Notes: generated from the sequence alone by a model not told the origin. Positions 18,150 to 26,527 are shown, counted from the first letter of the stretch. The stretch: DNA of 64,000 nucleotides from Lujinxingiaceae bacterium (GCA_013697635.1 JACCWM010000062.1:1-64000), one strand, 5' to 3'. Numbers and translations are program-made.

Positions 18150-19469
18150 ATGTCAGTCTGTTGGAAGCTGTTGATGGTTTTGGTGATGCCAGCATTTTTG
18201 AGCGTGAGCTGTGGCAAGCAAACCACCGAGGTTGGGCCCCAACACTCCGAGCCGGTGCGCAACCACTCCGGCGAGTTTGCCAGGCAATGGATGGAGCTTA
18301 GCTACGAGCTTGTGCGCGCCGAGCGCCGGGCGCCACCGGTTGCCTCGCGCATCTATGCTTACGCTGCCATCGCGCTGTACGAATCGGTGGTCGAGGGCAT
18401 GCCCCATCATCGTAGCCTCAGTGGTCAAATCGAGGGCATGCCGGCGATGCCAGACCGCCCCTTTGGCCAGACGATCGACTGGCCGACGGTGAGTGCGACG
18501 ACCATCGCGATGACCGGAGCCTGGCTCTTTTTTGAGGGCGACTCGCAGCTGGCCATCGGGGAGCTCTTCGAGCGCCAACTCGAGGCGCGCCGGGCAGCCG
18601 AGATCAGCGAAGTGGTGATCGAGCGCTCACGGCTCTATGGCGAGGAATTGGCGGAGGCAATCGGCGCCTGGGCAGCTCAAGACGGCTACGATACGCTCTC
18701 CAATCAGCTGTTTTCGCCGCCATCGACAGGCGCGCATGCCTGGGTGCCAACGGCCGAGGGCATGCAGCCCTTGCAGCCCTTTTGGTCGAGTCTGCGCCCT
18801 TTTGCGCTCACGCGCGCCGATGTCTGCGCGCCGCCGGCGCCGGTGGCCTTCTCCAGCGAAGCCGATTCAGCCTTCTTTCGGGAGGCGATGGACGTCTACG
18901 AGGTCTCCCATTCGATGAGCGAGGAGGAGGCGACGATTGCGCGCTTCTGGTCTGACGATCCGGGCACGACCGGCACGCCGTCCGGCCACTGGATCGCCAT
19001 TGGCAGCGGCCTGGTCGACCAATTGGAGTTGGGACTCGACGAGGCCGTGGAGATGTACGCCCTGGTGGGCATTGCCGGCGCCGATGCCTTCATCTCCTGT
19101 TGGGACGAGAAGTTTCGCTCCTATTTGTTGCGACCGGTCACCTACATTCAGCGCCATATCGACCCCGAGTGGCGCCCCCTGTTGAACACGCCGCCCTTTC
19201 CCGAGTACACCTCCGGCCACTCCAACGTCTCGGGCGCGGCAGCGATGGTCTTGACCCACCTCTTTGGTGAAATCGCCTTCGTCGACAACACCCGTGAGAG
19301 CATCGGCATGGCGCCTCGCGCCTTCAATTCCTTTGCCGAGGCCGCCGAAGAGGCCGCCGTCTCCAGGTTGTACGGTGGAATTCACTATCCGATGGGCATC
19401 GAACACGGGGTGCCACAGGGCGCATGCGTCGGTCAGGCAGTGCTGCACCGTTTGCGAACACGTCACTAA
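18150..19469 (+). CDS. Vanadium-dependent haloperoxidase / PAP2-superfamily lipoprotein
   Basis: The 439-residue product starts with a lipoprotein signal ending in SVSCGK (Cys24). The body matches vanadium haloperoxidase-type proteins. RFWSDDPGTTGTPSGHW is near residue 267. The vanadate-binding sequence YTSGHSNVSGA is near 352, with its acid-base histidine. GGIHYPMGIEHG, near 409, carries the second conserved histidine. The expected lysine and arginine of the first vanadate motif are less certain: the segment SYLLRPVTYIQ near 330 is the likely site. Such proteins either halogenate substrates with hydrogen peroxide or act as acid phosphatases. Export as a lipoprotein puts activity at the cell surface or in the periplasm. 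It appears to be a single-gene transcript. Confidence 0.85.
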   Translation: MSVCWKLLMVLVMPAFLSVSCGKQTTEVGPQHSEPVRNHSGEFARQWMELSYELVRAERRAPPVASRIYAYAAIALYESVVEGMPHHRSLSGQIEGMPAMPDRPFGQTIDWPTVSATTIAMTGAWLFFEGDSQLAIGELFERQLEARRAAEISEVVIERSRLYGEELAEAIGAWAAQDGYDTLSNQLFSPPSTGAHAWVPTAEGMQPLQPFWSSLRPFALTRADVCAPPAPVAFSSEADSAFFREAMDVYEVSHSMSEEEATIARFWSDDPGTTGTPSGHWIAIGSGLVDQLELGLDEAVEMYALVGIAGADAFISCWDEKFRSYLLRPVTYIQRHIDPEWRPLLNTPPFPEYTSGHSNVSGAAAMVLTHLFGEIAFVDNTRESIGMAPRAFNSFAEAAEEAAVSRLYGGIHYPMGIEHGVPQGACVGQAVLHRLRTRH

Positions 19470-19554
19470 AAGCCACTAAAAGTTCGCGCGAGGATTGCGC
19501 ACGTCCGTGCGTTGACTATGTTTCGAACCGTCGGGATTTGCCAGGGAGTCTACG

Positions 19555-20073
19555 ATGCCCGAATCCATTACCCAGACGCGGTTTCTGGGAGTCAATTGGC
19601 GGGGGGGACTGCTCGGCGGACTGGTCGGTGGCCTGTTGTGGCTGCTGATCATGATGGCCACCGCCCCGCTCGTTGGCATCAGCGTGTGGGCGCCGTTGCA
19701 ATACATCGCCGCCCTGGTGCTGGGCGCAAACGCCGCCCTGGTGAACGCGACCTTTTCCTGGAACGTGCTCGCCGCCGGTCTCTTTTTACATCTATTCTTG
19801 TCCGTGCTCTACACCTTCGTCTTGGGTGCCTACATCCGCTTTCACCCCATCGCCAACGCAACCTTCGCCGGCCTGATCTACGGCCTGATCCTCTACATCC
19901 TGAACTTCCACCTCTTCGGCCCGGCCTACCCCTGGTTTGGCGCCCTGCTCCACCCAGGCACGATCTTCGCGCACATGGTCTTTGGAATGGCCGCAGCATG
20001 GGTCTACATACGCGTCGAGCAGGCCACGGATCCGATCCCGCCGCCGCAGTCCGAAGAACCCCGTTTTTTTTGA
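19555..20073 (+). CDS. Small integral membrane protein, unknown
   Basis: The 172-residue product has about four hydrophobic helices: residues 18-38 (glycine-rich GGLLGGLVGG), 45-60, 70-118 as one or two spans, and 125-155. The C-terminus is hydrophilic. GGAG precedes the ATG. I do not recognise a specific family, although the glycine zipper and two half-repeats are common in small transport or anchoring proteins. It ends just before the REP-like copy R3. Confidence 0.65.
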   Translation: MPESITQTRFLGVNWRGGLLGGLVGGLLWLLIMMATAPLVGISVWAPLQYIAALVLGANAALVNATFSWNVLAAGLFLHLFLSVLYTFVLGAYIRFHPIANATFAGLIYGLILYILNFHLFGPAYPWFGALLHPGTIFAHMVFGMAAAWVYIRVEQATDPIPPPQSEEPRFF

Positions 20074-20087
20074 AATCCGCCCTCACT

Positions 20088-20150
20088 TGAAGCCGGGCTT
20101 CAATCGCGGGATCTGACGGTGAAAACTGGAGCAAACAGTCTTCCACCCCC
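20088..20150 (-). repeat. REP-like 63-bp element, copy R3
   Basis: On the minus strand it runs from GGGGGTGGAAGAC to CAGATCCCGC and GATTGAAGCCCGGCTTCA. With flanking bases the palindromic end is a 17-bp perfect dyad around one central base. Exactly 63 bases. It fills the 92-base gap between convergent genes. Confidence 0.82.
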
Positions 20151-20165
20151 GAACACTCGCGTTTT

Positions 20166-21449
20166 TTAGGCTAAATTGCGCAGCCGCTCCAGCCACTCGA
20201 TTTGCAGCTCCAAAGGAGCGTCGTCGGGCTCGGGCCGAGCGAGATCTGAGACGCGCTCGCTGAGCAGATCGGCCAGCGCATCGAAGATCCACTGGGCGCC
20301 GATGAGTTGCTTGCCGAAGTGGCCATATTGCACGGTGCGAAGCCCGTCAAACCAAGTGTGGAAGGCGCGCGTGAAGCGGGTCGCGTCGGTGTGGTTGGTG
20401 CGAAGACGCGCCAGCGTTTCGCGGCCACCGAGAGTGTCGAGGTAGGCGTGCACGGTCGGAGCGGCCTGACGATCGAGGGCTGCGGGCTCTTGGAAAATCA
20501 TCGGCAGCGAAGCAAAAAACCTGGCGAGTTCGGGGTAGAGCGCAGCCGGCTCCACGTGTTGGTAGCGTGTGCGCCCGACATCGACGCAGTGGGTGACGGC
20601 AGCGCCGGTGCCAAATGGGACGCGATCGGAGAGGCGTGCTGAGGGCTCGACGAGAACCTGGTCGAGGCTGATGATGCAGCCCGCGCCGCCGACCTTGACG
20701 AGCTTGTCGAGCATGTAGAAGTCCTCGCCGGCCTTGCGCCGCGGCATGCCGTCTGCCATGGCGTAGCCACGCGCCGTAATCACGGTGCAAGAGCCGATGG
20801 TCTGAAATGCATAGGGTGAGCGCGCGCGGCGAAGGCAGAGCTCGTAGTAACGAAGCCACAGCTCGTAGGAAACAATTGCGGCAGCCAGCTCCTGATCTTC
20901 GGGAATCGGATGGCGGTAGTGGCACAGACCGGCAAGGTGATCCCCGTCCTCGAAAGCCGCGAGCAAGCCGTCGATATGGCCGGGGGCGACCGGCGAGTCG
21001 CCGTCAAGACAGGCGATCACGCCGCGGGCGGCGTTTCCGGTTGCGTGCAGCCGGGCCAACGCCAAATCCATGCCCACTCGGCGCGCGCAACCTACACCAG
21101 CCTCACGCCACGCGAACGCTCGCCCTGGCGAGGCCCGATCGAGCACAACGCAGCCAAGCGCGCCGTTGGGTCTGTCTGCCAGCAGGGCGAGAGTGGCCAT
21201 GTTGTCGTCGAACACCGCGGCTGAAGCGTTGTCCGGGGCGTTGATCACGATGATCACCTCGGCCTCCCCAAGGCGCGTCGAGCCTAAAGCAAGTGAGTCG
21301 AGTACGCGCGCAATGTTTTGATGCTCGGCCATCGCCGGAATGACCACACACAGCTTGAGACCGGGCGCCGGCGCGCTGAGCGCGTCGCAGGGATCTGCGG
21401 GTGTAGCGTGGCGCGCCAGGTAGCGCTCGATCGGGCGAAGGGCCTTCAT
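20166..21449 (-). CDS. Family 2 glycosyltransferase
   Basis: The roughly 427-residue product has a GT-A nucleotide-sugar domain. LCVVIPAMAEHQNIARVLDSL is at residue 33, IIVINAPDNAS follows, and GVIACLDGDSPVAPGHIDG near residue 145 carries the acidic metal-binding sequence. RRKAGEDFYMLDKL near 240 is typical of the acceptor side. The acceptor and sugar are unknown. There are no membrane spans. The ATG at 21449 overlaps the miaE stop (ATGA), so it is coupled to miaE despite having no obvious functional link. The last 110 residues are helical. Confidence 0.85.
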   Translation of the reverse strand: MKALRPIERYLARHATPADPCDALSAPAPGLKLCVVIPAMAEHQNIARVLDSLALGSTRLGEAEVIIVINAPDNASAAVFDDNMATLALLADRPNGALGCVVLDRASPGRAFAWREAGVGCARRVGMDLALARLHATGNAARGVIACLDGDSPVAPGHIDGLLAAFEDGDHLAGLCHYRHPIPEDQELAAAIVSYELWLRYYELCLRRARSPYAFQTIGSCTVITARGYAMADGMPRRKAGEDFYMLDKLVKVGGAGCIISLDQVLVEPSARLSDRVPFGTGAAVTHCVDVGRTRYQHVEPAALYPELARFFASLPMIFQEPAALDRQAAPTVHAYLDTLGGRETLARLRTNHTDATRFTRAFHTWFDGLRTVQYGHFGKQLIGAQWIFDALADLLSERVSDLARPEPDDAPLELQIEWLERLRNLA

Positions 21450-22033
21450 CAATGCAGAGCCGCGCGGATGGGCAGCGAATTGACGATCGTGGCTTCTAGG
21501 TCGAGCAGCTCGTCGAGGCGCGCGTTGACCTCGTCGTTTGGAAAATAGAGCAGGGCGCACTCATAGAAGTCCATGCGATGCTGCGACTCCGAGGCGGCGA
21601 GCTCGCGGTAATAGTCCGAAAGCCCGCTCTCTGTCGGGTGCTCGGCCAACGCTCGCGAAAGCATCGCGAAGCGCTCGCAGCCGCGGTACTCAATGATCGA
21701 GCCCAACAACAAGCGATCGATGCAGCGCTCGTTGCCTGTCGGCCGGCAGGCTTTGAGCAGAGCGTTGACATAGGGGTCCGCCTCGTCGGCCGCAAGAGCG
21801 ACGCCGCGTTTGACCATGAGCCGAAACACATCGTGAAAGTGCTCGAGCTCCTCTCGGGCAATGGCGATCATCTTGTCCACAAGCTCGAGCCGGTCCGGAT
21901 AGCGCACCACCATGCCCATGGCGTTGGCCGAGGCCTTGCGCTCGGCTGCGGCGTGGTCGACCAAGAAGGCGTCCATGTTGTTGGCGACATGGGTCGCCCA
22001 CTCGTTGGGTGTGTTCGCGCGCAGTTTGAACAT
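21449..22033 (-). CDS. miaE: MiaE-like tRNA 2-methylthio-N6-isopentenyladenosine hydroxylase
   Basis: MiaE is a ferritin-fold diiron oxygenase that hydroxylates the isopentenyl group of the modified adenosine at tRNA position 37. The 194-residue product has the family's sequence landmarks: MFKLRANTPNEW, the iron-ligand segment DHAAAERKASANAM, AREELEHFHDVF, SIIEYRGCERF and ASESQHRMDFY, which supply glutamates and histidines for two irons. The ATG at 22033 matches the family N-terminus. A TTG at 22078 would add 15 unlikely residues. miaB and miaA are not in the window. Confidence 0.9.
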   Translation of the reverse strand: MFKLRANTPNEWATHVANNMDAFLVDHAAAERKASANAMGMVVRYPDRLELVDKMIAIAREELEHFHDVFRLMVKRGVALAADEADPYVNALLKACRPTGNERCIDRLLLGSIIEYRGCERFAMLSRALAEHPTESGLSDYYRELAASESQHRMDFYECALLYFPNDEVNARLDELLDLEATIVNSLPIRAALH

Positions 22034-22112
22034 TGGAAACTCGGGGCTTGGGGAAATGAAGAAGAACCAGGGGTTCAAGTCGGTGCGCCTTGTTCATAAT
22101 CCACAGCACTGC

Positions 22113-22158
22113 ATTTTTCACGCAACTTTTCGACCCGATCTCTCGATAACAATAGAGG
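22113..22158 (+). promoter_or_regulatory. Dyad repeat S1, upstream of fliO
   Basis: It contains GCAACTTTTCG, then CGATCTCTCGATAACAA and TAGAGG, and recurs almost unchanged at 26370-26416 and in degraded form at 22677-22719. TTTTCG and CGATAA form an imperfect dyad with an 11-base spacer, as expected of a regulator-binding site. It ends 39 bases before the fliO start codon. Confidence 0.5.
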
Positions 22159-22197
22159 CGGAAAACTTACACTGCCCCCAAACCACGAGGATCGCCC

Positions 22198-22677
22198 ATG
22201 GCCCGCTCCTGGATTTTCCTGTTCGCCATCGTCGTGCTCGCGCTCTGCGTGCCTGGCCCTGCACTGGCCGAGGAGCTGATAGCTGCCGCGAGCGCCCCAT
22301 CGACCGGCACTGCACGTGCCATGGGTTATGGCACGCTCTTGTTGCGCATGACCTTGATGCTCACCGCCGTTTGCGTCGTCGCCTATGTCTCCCTGCGCTG
22401 GGGCGTCAAACGCCTCATCGGCAGCCATTCGAGCGAGCCAATGGTCGAGGTGCTCTCGCGCACGGTCATCGAGCCTCGCCGCGCGATCCTGATCGTTCGC
22501 GTCGCCAACCGCCACCTGATCGTGGGCACCACCGAGCAGGGAATGTCCGCTCTGGGCGAACTATCTGCAGACGAAGCAGCGCAAGTGGTGGTCGCTAAGG
22601 GTCTGAAAACAAACGCTAAATCGTTCAAGACGGTGTTCAAGGGCAGCAAAGACGATGAAAATAGCCAAAGAAAGTAG
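22198..22677 (+). CDS. fliO: FliO-like type III export accessory membrane protein
   Basis: FliO assists assembly of the FliP/FliR export gate. The 159-residue product has an N-terminal signal-like segment (residues 5-23), a second hydrophobic helix at 43-66, and a small cytoplasmic domain containing VEVLSRTVIEPRRAILIVRVANRHLIVG in parts, which is the FliO core pattern. The lysine-rich tail may be disordered. It is first in the cluster, immediately before fliP, matching flagellar gene order. FliO is generally missing from injectisomes, so its presence matters for classifying this system. Confidence 0.78.
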   Translation: MARSWIFLFAIVVLALCVPGPALAEELIAAASAPSTGTARAMGYGTLLLRMTLMLTAVCVVAYVSLRWGVKRLIGSHSSEPMVEVLSRTVIEPRRAILIVRVANRHLIVGTTEQGMSALGELSADEAAQVVVAKGLKTNAKSFKTVFKGSKDDENSQRK

Positions 22678-22719
22678 GCAACTTTTCGCCGCGATCGCTC
22701 GAAAACAAGAAGGGGGCCG
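22677..22719 (+). promoter_or_regulatory. Dyad repeat S2, upstream of fliP (degraded copy)
   Basis: GGCAACTTTTCG followed by CGCGATCGCTCGAAAACAAG resembles the S1 and S3 repeats. Here TTTTCG and CGAAAA form a perfect 6-bp dyad with an 11-base spacer. It starts at the fliO stop codon and ends about 44 bases before the fliP start, so fliP may have its own control site. Confidence 0.4.
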
Positions 22720-22762
22720 TGTCTGCAGCCCCTGTCGCCGACCGCCTTCTTGGAGACCGACC

Positions 22763-23545
22763 GTGCCCCAGCCCTCCCGCTACTCCTCATCTTTATGTCA
22801 ACAAATGCGCCGACCGGCAGCCGCGCTTTTCTTTGCGCTGATCCTGCTCGCGGCACCCAGCGTCTGGGCCCAGGGTATTGGCACCGGTGGCAATCCGCTG
22901 ACCATGGTCGTCATGCTTGCTGTGCTCGCCATGCTGCCTTTTTTGCTGATCATGGTGACAAGCTTTGTGAAGGTGGCCGTCGTGCTCTCGATCTTGCGCA
23001 CCGCGATCGGTGCCCAGCAAGTCCCGCCCAATCAGGTCATCACCGGGCTGGCAATCATCTTGAGTATCTACATCATGGCCCCGGTTGGCATGGACATTTA
23101 CGCCCACGTCGCCCCCCACATCGACCACGCCCAACAGAGCAAGTCGCAGCCCTCGGTCACCGAGATGCGCACGATCGCCGACGCCGCGCTCGACCCGCTG
23201 CGCGCCTTCCTGCTCAAGCACGCCGATCCTGAAGAACGCCTGCTGCTACACGAGTTGGCCCTCGAGCTGCGAACGGCCGAACAACGTGAGAGCCTCGGCG
23301 CCGAGGACCTGATCATCGTCGTTCCAGCATTTGTGATCACCGAACTCAAAGAGGCCTTCATCATCGGCTTCATCCTCTTTGTGCCCTTCATCATCATCGA
23401 TCTGGTCGTCGCCAACATTCTGCTCAGCCTTGGAATGCACATGCTGAGCCCCACCACGATCAGCCTGCCCTTCAAGCTCTTGCTCTTCGTGCTCGTCGAC
23501 GGCTGGTACCTGGTCGTGAAGGGCCTGGTGCTGGGCTACGTTTGA
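22763..23545 (+). CDS. fliP: FliP/SctR family type III export gate protein
   Basis: This subunit forms the pore of the type III export gate in the inner membrane. The protein has a cleavable-type signal, then membrane helices near residues 47-85 and 92-110, a periplasmic loop, and C-terminal helices. Several positions are more injectisome-like (SctR) than flagellar: SFVKVAVVLSILR, IGAQQVPPN, YIMAPVG and SPTTISLPFKLLLF. The GTG at 22763 follows GGAGACCGACC, while an ATG at 22805 lacks a good site, so I prefer the former. The longer frame from 22655 overlaps fliO. Export of substrates depends on partner proteins outside this window, notably FlhA/SctV and the ATPase. Confidence 0.9.
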   Translation: MPQPSRYSSSLCQQMRRPAAALFFALILLAAPSVWAQGIGTGGNPLTMVVMLAVLAMLPFLLIMVTSFVKVAVVLSILRTAIGAQQVPPNQVITGLAIILSIYIMAPVGMDIYAHVAPHIDHAQQSKSQPSVTEMRTIADAALDPLRAFLLKHADPEERLLLHELALELRTAEQRESLGAEDLIIVVPAFVITELKEAFIIGFILFVPFIIIDLVVANILLSLGMHMLSPTTISLPFKLLLFVLVDGWYLVVKGLVLGYV

Positions 23546-23581
23546 AACGAGATCGAAAACGAAAACGACCACAGGCCCAGC

Positions 23582-23845
23582 ATGGAAGAACACATCTTAC
23601 AGATCGCCCGCGAGGGTCTCTACCTGGTGGTGATCGCCTCCGGCCCGCCCTTGCTGGCGAGCGTGGTGATCGGACTGATCGTCAGCGTGTTCCAGGCGAC
23701 AACCCAGATTCAGGAGCAGACGCTTACCTTTGTGCCAAAACTCGTCGGCGTCTTTTTGACGCTCGCGATCGCCGGTCCGTGGATTGGCTCGCAGTTGGTT
23801 CGTTTTACGCGCCTGGTCTTCGAAGGCTTTCCCAATCTGTTCTAA
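23582..23845 (+). CDS. fliQ: FliQ/SctS family type III export gate protein
   Basis: This 87-residue protein has the two membrane helices expected of FliQ/SctS (residues 12-38 and 52-75). The loop motif FQATTQIQEQTLTFVPKL combines the IQEQTL of injectisome SctS with the FVPKL and AGPW of flagellar FliQ. It follows fliP by 36 bases and precedes fliR, the conserved order of both systems. Confidence 0.9.
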   Translation: MEEHILQIAREGLYLVVIASGPPLLASVVIGLIVSVFQATTQIQEQTLTFVPKLVGVFLTLAIAGPWIGSQLVRFTRLVFEGFPNLF

Positions 23846-23885
23846 GAGCCGTTTTCGATTCCGTTTCACACTTCGAGCGTGCGTC

Positions 23886-24716
23886 ATGCTCCAACTGCTT
23901 CAAAGCGAAGCCATTCAGCAGCCGCTCAACCAGTCGATCCTGCTGGCCGCACTTGTCGCAGCGCGCTTGATGCCGATCGTTCAGCTTGTTCCGTATCTGG
24001 GCGGCAAAGCCGTTCCTCAGTCTGTAAAGATGGCCTTGGCGCTGGCACTGGCAGTGCTCGTTTATCCGACTGTCTGGTTGTCCGGAGCCGCTGAAGCGCT
24101 GCCGACCTCGGCGGGAGCGATCGCAGCGTTGGTCCTAAAAGAGGTCATGGTGGGATTCATGATTGGCTTTGTCGCGGCCCTGGTCTTTGATGCCGTGCGA
24201 ACGGCCGGGCAACTCATCGACAATTCGGCGGGCATCACGCAGGCCACATCGCTTGCGCCGCAGCTCGAAGAGCGGGTGAGCTTGAGCGCTAATTTCTTGT
24301 TTCAGCTGACCGTGGTGATCTTCTTTGTGAGCGGCGGTCACCGAGTATTTCTGGCGGCCCTGGTGCGAAGCTTCGAGCGCATACCGCCGCAGTCTTTCTT
24401 GCATTCGGGCGACAGCCTGACGGCGCTTGCCTATGGCAGCGCTCGATTGGGCGCTGATGCGATCACGCTGGCTGTGCTGCTGTCCTTTCCAGTGATCGCG
24501 GCAGTCTTGTTGGCAAACCTGTTTCTGGCATTGGTCAACAAGAGCGCGCCCCAGATCAACGTCTTTTTTCTGGGGATGCCGATCAAGGCCGCTTTGGGGG
24601 TGATCGTGGTCTTGTTGGGGCTGGACATGCTGCTCGAGCGCTTCATGCTGGCGGCAGCGGACAACTTCGTGGAGCTGGCAAAGCTTGTCGAGGCGATGGG
24701 CTCAGGTGCACCGTGA
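23886..24716 (+). CDS. fliR: FliR/SctT family type III export gate protein
   Basis: The 276-residue membrane protein has six or seven hydrophobic helices. The region KEVMVGFMIGF, near residue 85, followed by AGQLIDNSAGI, contains the IDN sequence common in SctT. DGHR-like SGGHRVFLAALVRSFE, near residue 150, is typical of FliR. Family length is normal. The ATG at 23886 is chosen over an upstream frame that runs back into fliQ. Its stop overlaps the flhB start. Confidence 0.9.
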   Translation: MLQLLQSEAIQQPLNQSILLAALVAARLMPIVQLVPYLGGKAVPQSVKMALALALAVLVYPTVWLSGAAEALPTSAGAIAALVLKEVMVGFMIGFVAALVFDAVRTAGQLIDNSAGITQATSLAPQLEERVSLSANFLFQLTVVIFFVSGGHRVFLAALVRSFERIPPQSFLHSGDSLTALAYGSARLGADAITLAVLLSFPVIAAVLLANLFLALVNKSAPQINVFFLGMPIKAALGVIVVLLGLDMLLERFMLAAADNFVELAKLVEAMGSGAP

Positions 24717-25762
24717 GTGAAAAGACCGAGGAGGCGACATCAAAAAAGAAGCGCAAGTCGCGCGAGGATGGGCAGGTGGCGCGCTCGGCGGAATTCACCG
24801 GCGTCGCTGTGATGATTTCCGCCGTAGCGGTGATGGCGATCATGGGCGTGTCGATCGCACAGCAGCTCGGCGGACTGTGCGCTCAGGCGATCGAGCTTGC
24901 CGCACGCCCAGATCTGGATCCGAGTGTGACCGGACCCTTTTTGATGGATGGACTTCGAGCACTGGCAATCATTTTGGCGCCGTTACTGGGTGTAACCTTT
25001 GTGATTGCGGCGTTCATCAGCTACCTGCAGGTCGGAGCGCTGTTCACGATCAAGGCGTTGATCCCCGATTCCAAGCGCATCGATCCGATCAAGGGCGCAA
25101 AGAACATCTTCTCCAAGGCCAAAGCCGTCGAGCTGGTCAAGAATGTCGCCAAGTTGAGCCTGATGGGGGCGGTCGGCTACGCCGTGTTGCGCGCGAACAT
25201 CGCGCCGGTGTTGATGACGCCGCGCTTGGAGTTGACCACAGCGCTGGCCGTCTTTTTGGCGGCGGCGCTCGAGCTGTCTTTGTATCTGGTGGGCGGACTG
25301 ATCGGCTTTGGTGTCTTCGATCTGCTCTGGCAGCGCTACAAGCACGGCAAAGATTTGCGGATGAGCAAAGACGAGGTCAAGCGCGAGTACAAAGATAGCG
25401 AGGGCGATCCGATGATGAAGGGTCAGCGTCGCCGGATGCACAAAGAGCTGGCCAGCGCCGCCGGTGCGGTTCGTGTCAAGGACGCCGATGCGGTGGTCGT
25501 CAACCCCACCCACGTTGCGGTTGCGCTTCGCTACCGTGAAGCCGAAATGCACGCACCCGTCGTGGTCGCGGCCGGGCGAGGCGACGCCGCTCTCGAGATC
25601 AAACGCCTGGCCAGGCGCTACCAGATCCCGATCGTTCACAATGTCGATCTTGCCCGCGCCCTCGTCGAGGTGGGTGTTGAAGACGAGATTCCTGAAAATT
25701 TCTACGAAGCCGTCGCCGAGGTGTTGCGCTTCGTCTACGCGCTTCGAAAGGAGGAACAATGA
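24713..25762 (+). CDS. flhB: FlhB/SctU family substrate-specificity switch protein
   Basis: FlhB/SctU sits beside the export gate and cleaves itself to switch substrate class. The 349-residue product begins MSEKTEEATSKKKRKSREDG, the classic start. Four membrane helices fill residues 28-215. The cytoplasmic domain has the autocleavage sequence NPTH at residues 264-267, intact, followed by VAVALRYREAEMHAPVVVA. This C-terminal domain looks more flagellar than injectisome-like. The GTG start overlaps the fliR stop (GTGA). Confidence 0.93.
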   Translation: MSEKTEEATSKKKRKSREDGQVARSAEFTGVAVMISAVAVMAIMGVSIAQQLGGLCAQAIELAARPDLDPSVTGPFLMDGLRALAIILAPLLGVTFVIAAFISYLQVGALFTIKALIPDSKRIDPIKGAKNIFSKAKAVELVKNVAKLSLMGAVGYAVLRANIAPVLMTPRLELTTALAVFLAAALELSLYLVGGLIGFGVFDLLWQRYKHGKDLRMSKDEVKREYKDSEGDPMMKGQRRRMHKELASAAGAVRVKDADAVVVNPTHVAVALRYREAEMHAPVVVAAGRGDAALEIKRLARRYQIPIVHNVDLARALVEVGVEDEIPENFYEAVAEVLRFVYALRKEEQ

Positions 25763-26136
25763 AGCTGACTGAGTTGGAGAGCTGGAGCATCGCCCGGCTC
25801 GGCTATCTCTATTACAGCCGTGAGCACTTCACCGAAGCCGAGGCAATCTTCGCCGGTCTGGCGACGCTATGTCCCCACGATCACTACTGCTGGCACGTGC
25901 TGGGGCTGATCGCGCGCCGGCAAAAGAGCCACATCCAGAGCGTGCAGTATTTTCAACACGCGCTCAAACTCGCGCCCGACGCTTACGCCTCCCGCGTCGC
26001 TATGGCCGAGACCCTGTTCGAAGCCGGCCAGATCCGCGAGGCCCGCGAGGCCCTCGCCACCCTACAAAATCACCCACAACCCGCCCCCGAGGCCGTGCGC
26101 CGTGGGCAGGTCTTATGGGCTAGATGGTCCAAATAA
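25759..26136 (+). CDS. TPR protein, possible type III secretion chaperone
   Basis: The 125-residue product is almost entirely three tetratricopeptide repeats (YYSREHFTEAEAIFAGLATL, then HVLGLIARRQKSHIQSVQYF, and a third near 80-105). Length and layout resemble the LcrH/SycD class II chaperones that hold translocator proteins in injectisomes. Its start overlaps the flhB stop (ATGA), so it belongs to the export operon. The chaperone role is inferred from size and position. A structural or regulatory TPR protein is the alternative. Confidence 0.72.
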   Translation: MKLTELESWSIARLGYLYYSREHFTEAEAIFAGLATLCPHDHYCWHVLGLIARRQKSHIQSVQYFQHALKLAPDAYASRVAMAETLFEAGQIREAREALATLQNHPQPAPEAVRRGQVLWARWSK

Positions 26137-26160
26137 CGTGGTCTTCGGGACGGCATGCCC

Positions 26161-26223
26161 GGGGGTGATCAGGTGGAATCGTTAGTTTCGGCGCGGATTT
26201 CCGGCAATGCAAGCCCGTCTTCC
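26161..26223 (+). repeat. REP-like 63-bp element, copy R4
   Basis: It begins GGGGGTGATCAGG and ends GATTTCCGGC, then AATGCAAGCCCGTCTTCC. Exactly 63 bases. It forms a tail-to-tail pair with R5, with 19 bases between the palindromic ends, the arrangement called a BIME in other genomes. It lies upstream of the RAYT gene in the 391-base gap after the TPR gene. Confidence 0.82.
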
Positions 26224-26242
26224 ATGGCGGGCGCCTTCATCT

Positions 26243-26305
26243 GGAAGCCCGGCTTACGCGACAGTAACTCCTTGCACAATAAGGCTGACCGGCCATTCAA
26301 CCCCC
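26243..26305 (-). repeat. REP-like 63-bp element, copy R5
   Basis: On the minus strand it runs from GGGGGTTGAATGGCC to the end TAAGCCGGGCTTCC. Exactly 63 bases. It is the inverted partner of R4. Confidence 0.8.
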
Positions 26306-26369
26306 GATTGCTCTGCAACTCATGCTTTCCCAGTCCGATAACAAGCGGGCGGTATATTTCAGTTTCGAC

Positions 26370-26416
26370 ATTTTTTACGCAACGTTTGATAGCGATCTCT
26401 CGATAACAAGTAGAGG
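26370..26416 (+). promoter_or_regulatory. Dyad repeat S3, upstream of the RAYT gene
   Basis: ACGCAACGTTTG, then CGATCTCTCGATAACAAG and TAGAGG, matches S1 upstream of fliO along about 45 bases. It ends 112 bases before the RAYT start, so it may control the transposase gene. Confidence 0.5.
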
Positions 26417-26527
26417 GATATTTGCTCCCTGATCGTTGAGACGACTTCTTCTTGTTCTTGCTTTCATACTGCGCTGCGAGGTGTTTTGGCCTTGCCAGAC
26501 GCGAGTTCCCATATTGAGGGAAATGCC

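Noticed and set aside
22655-22762. Longer N-terminus for fliP starting inside fliO
   Set aside because: The added residues are basic and cysteine-rich, unlike the family. A GTG with a good ribosome-binding site at 22763 gives a normal signal peptide.
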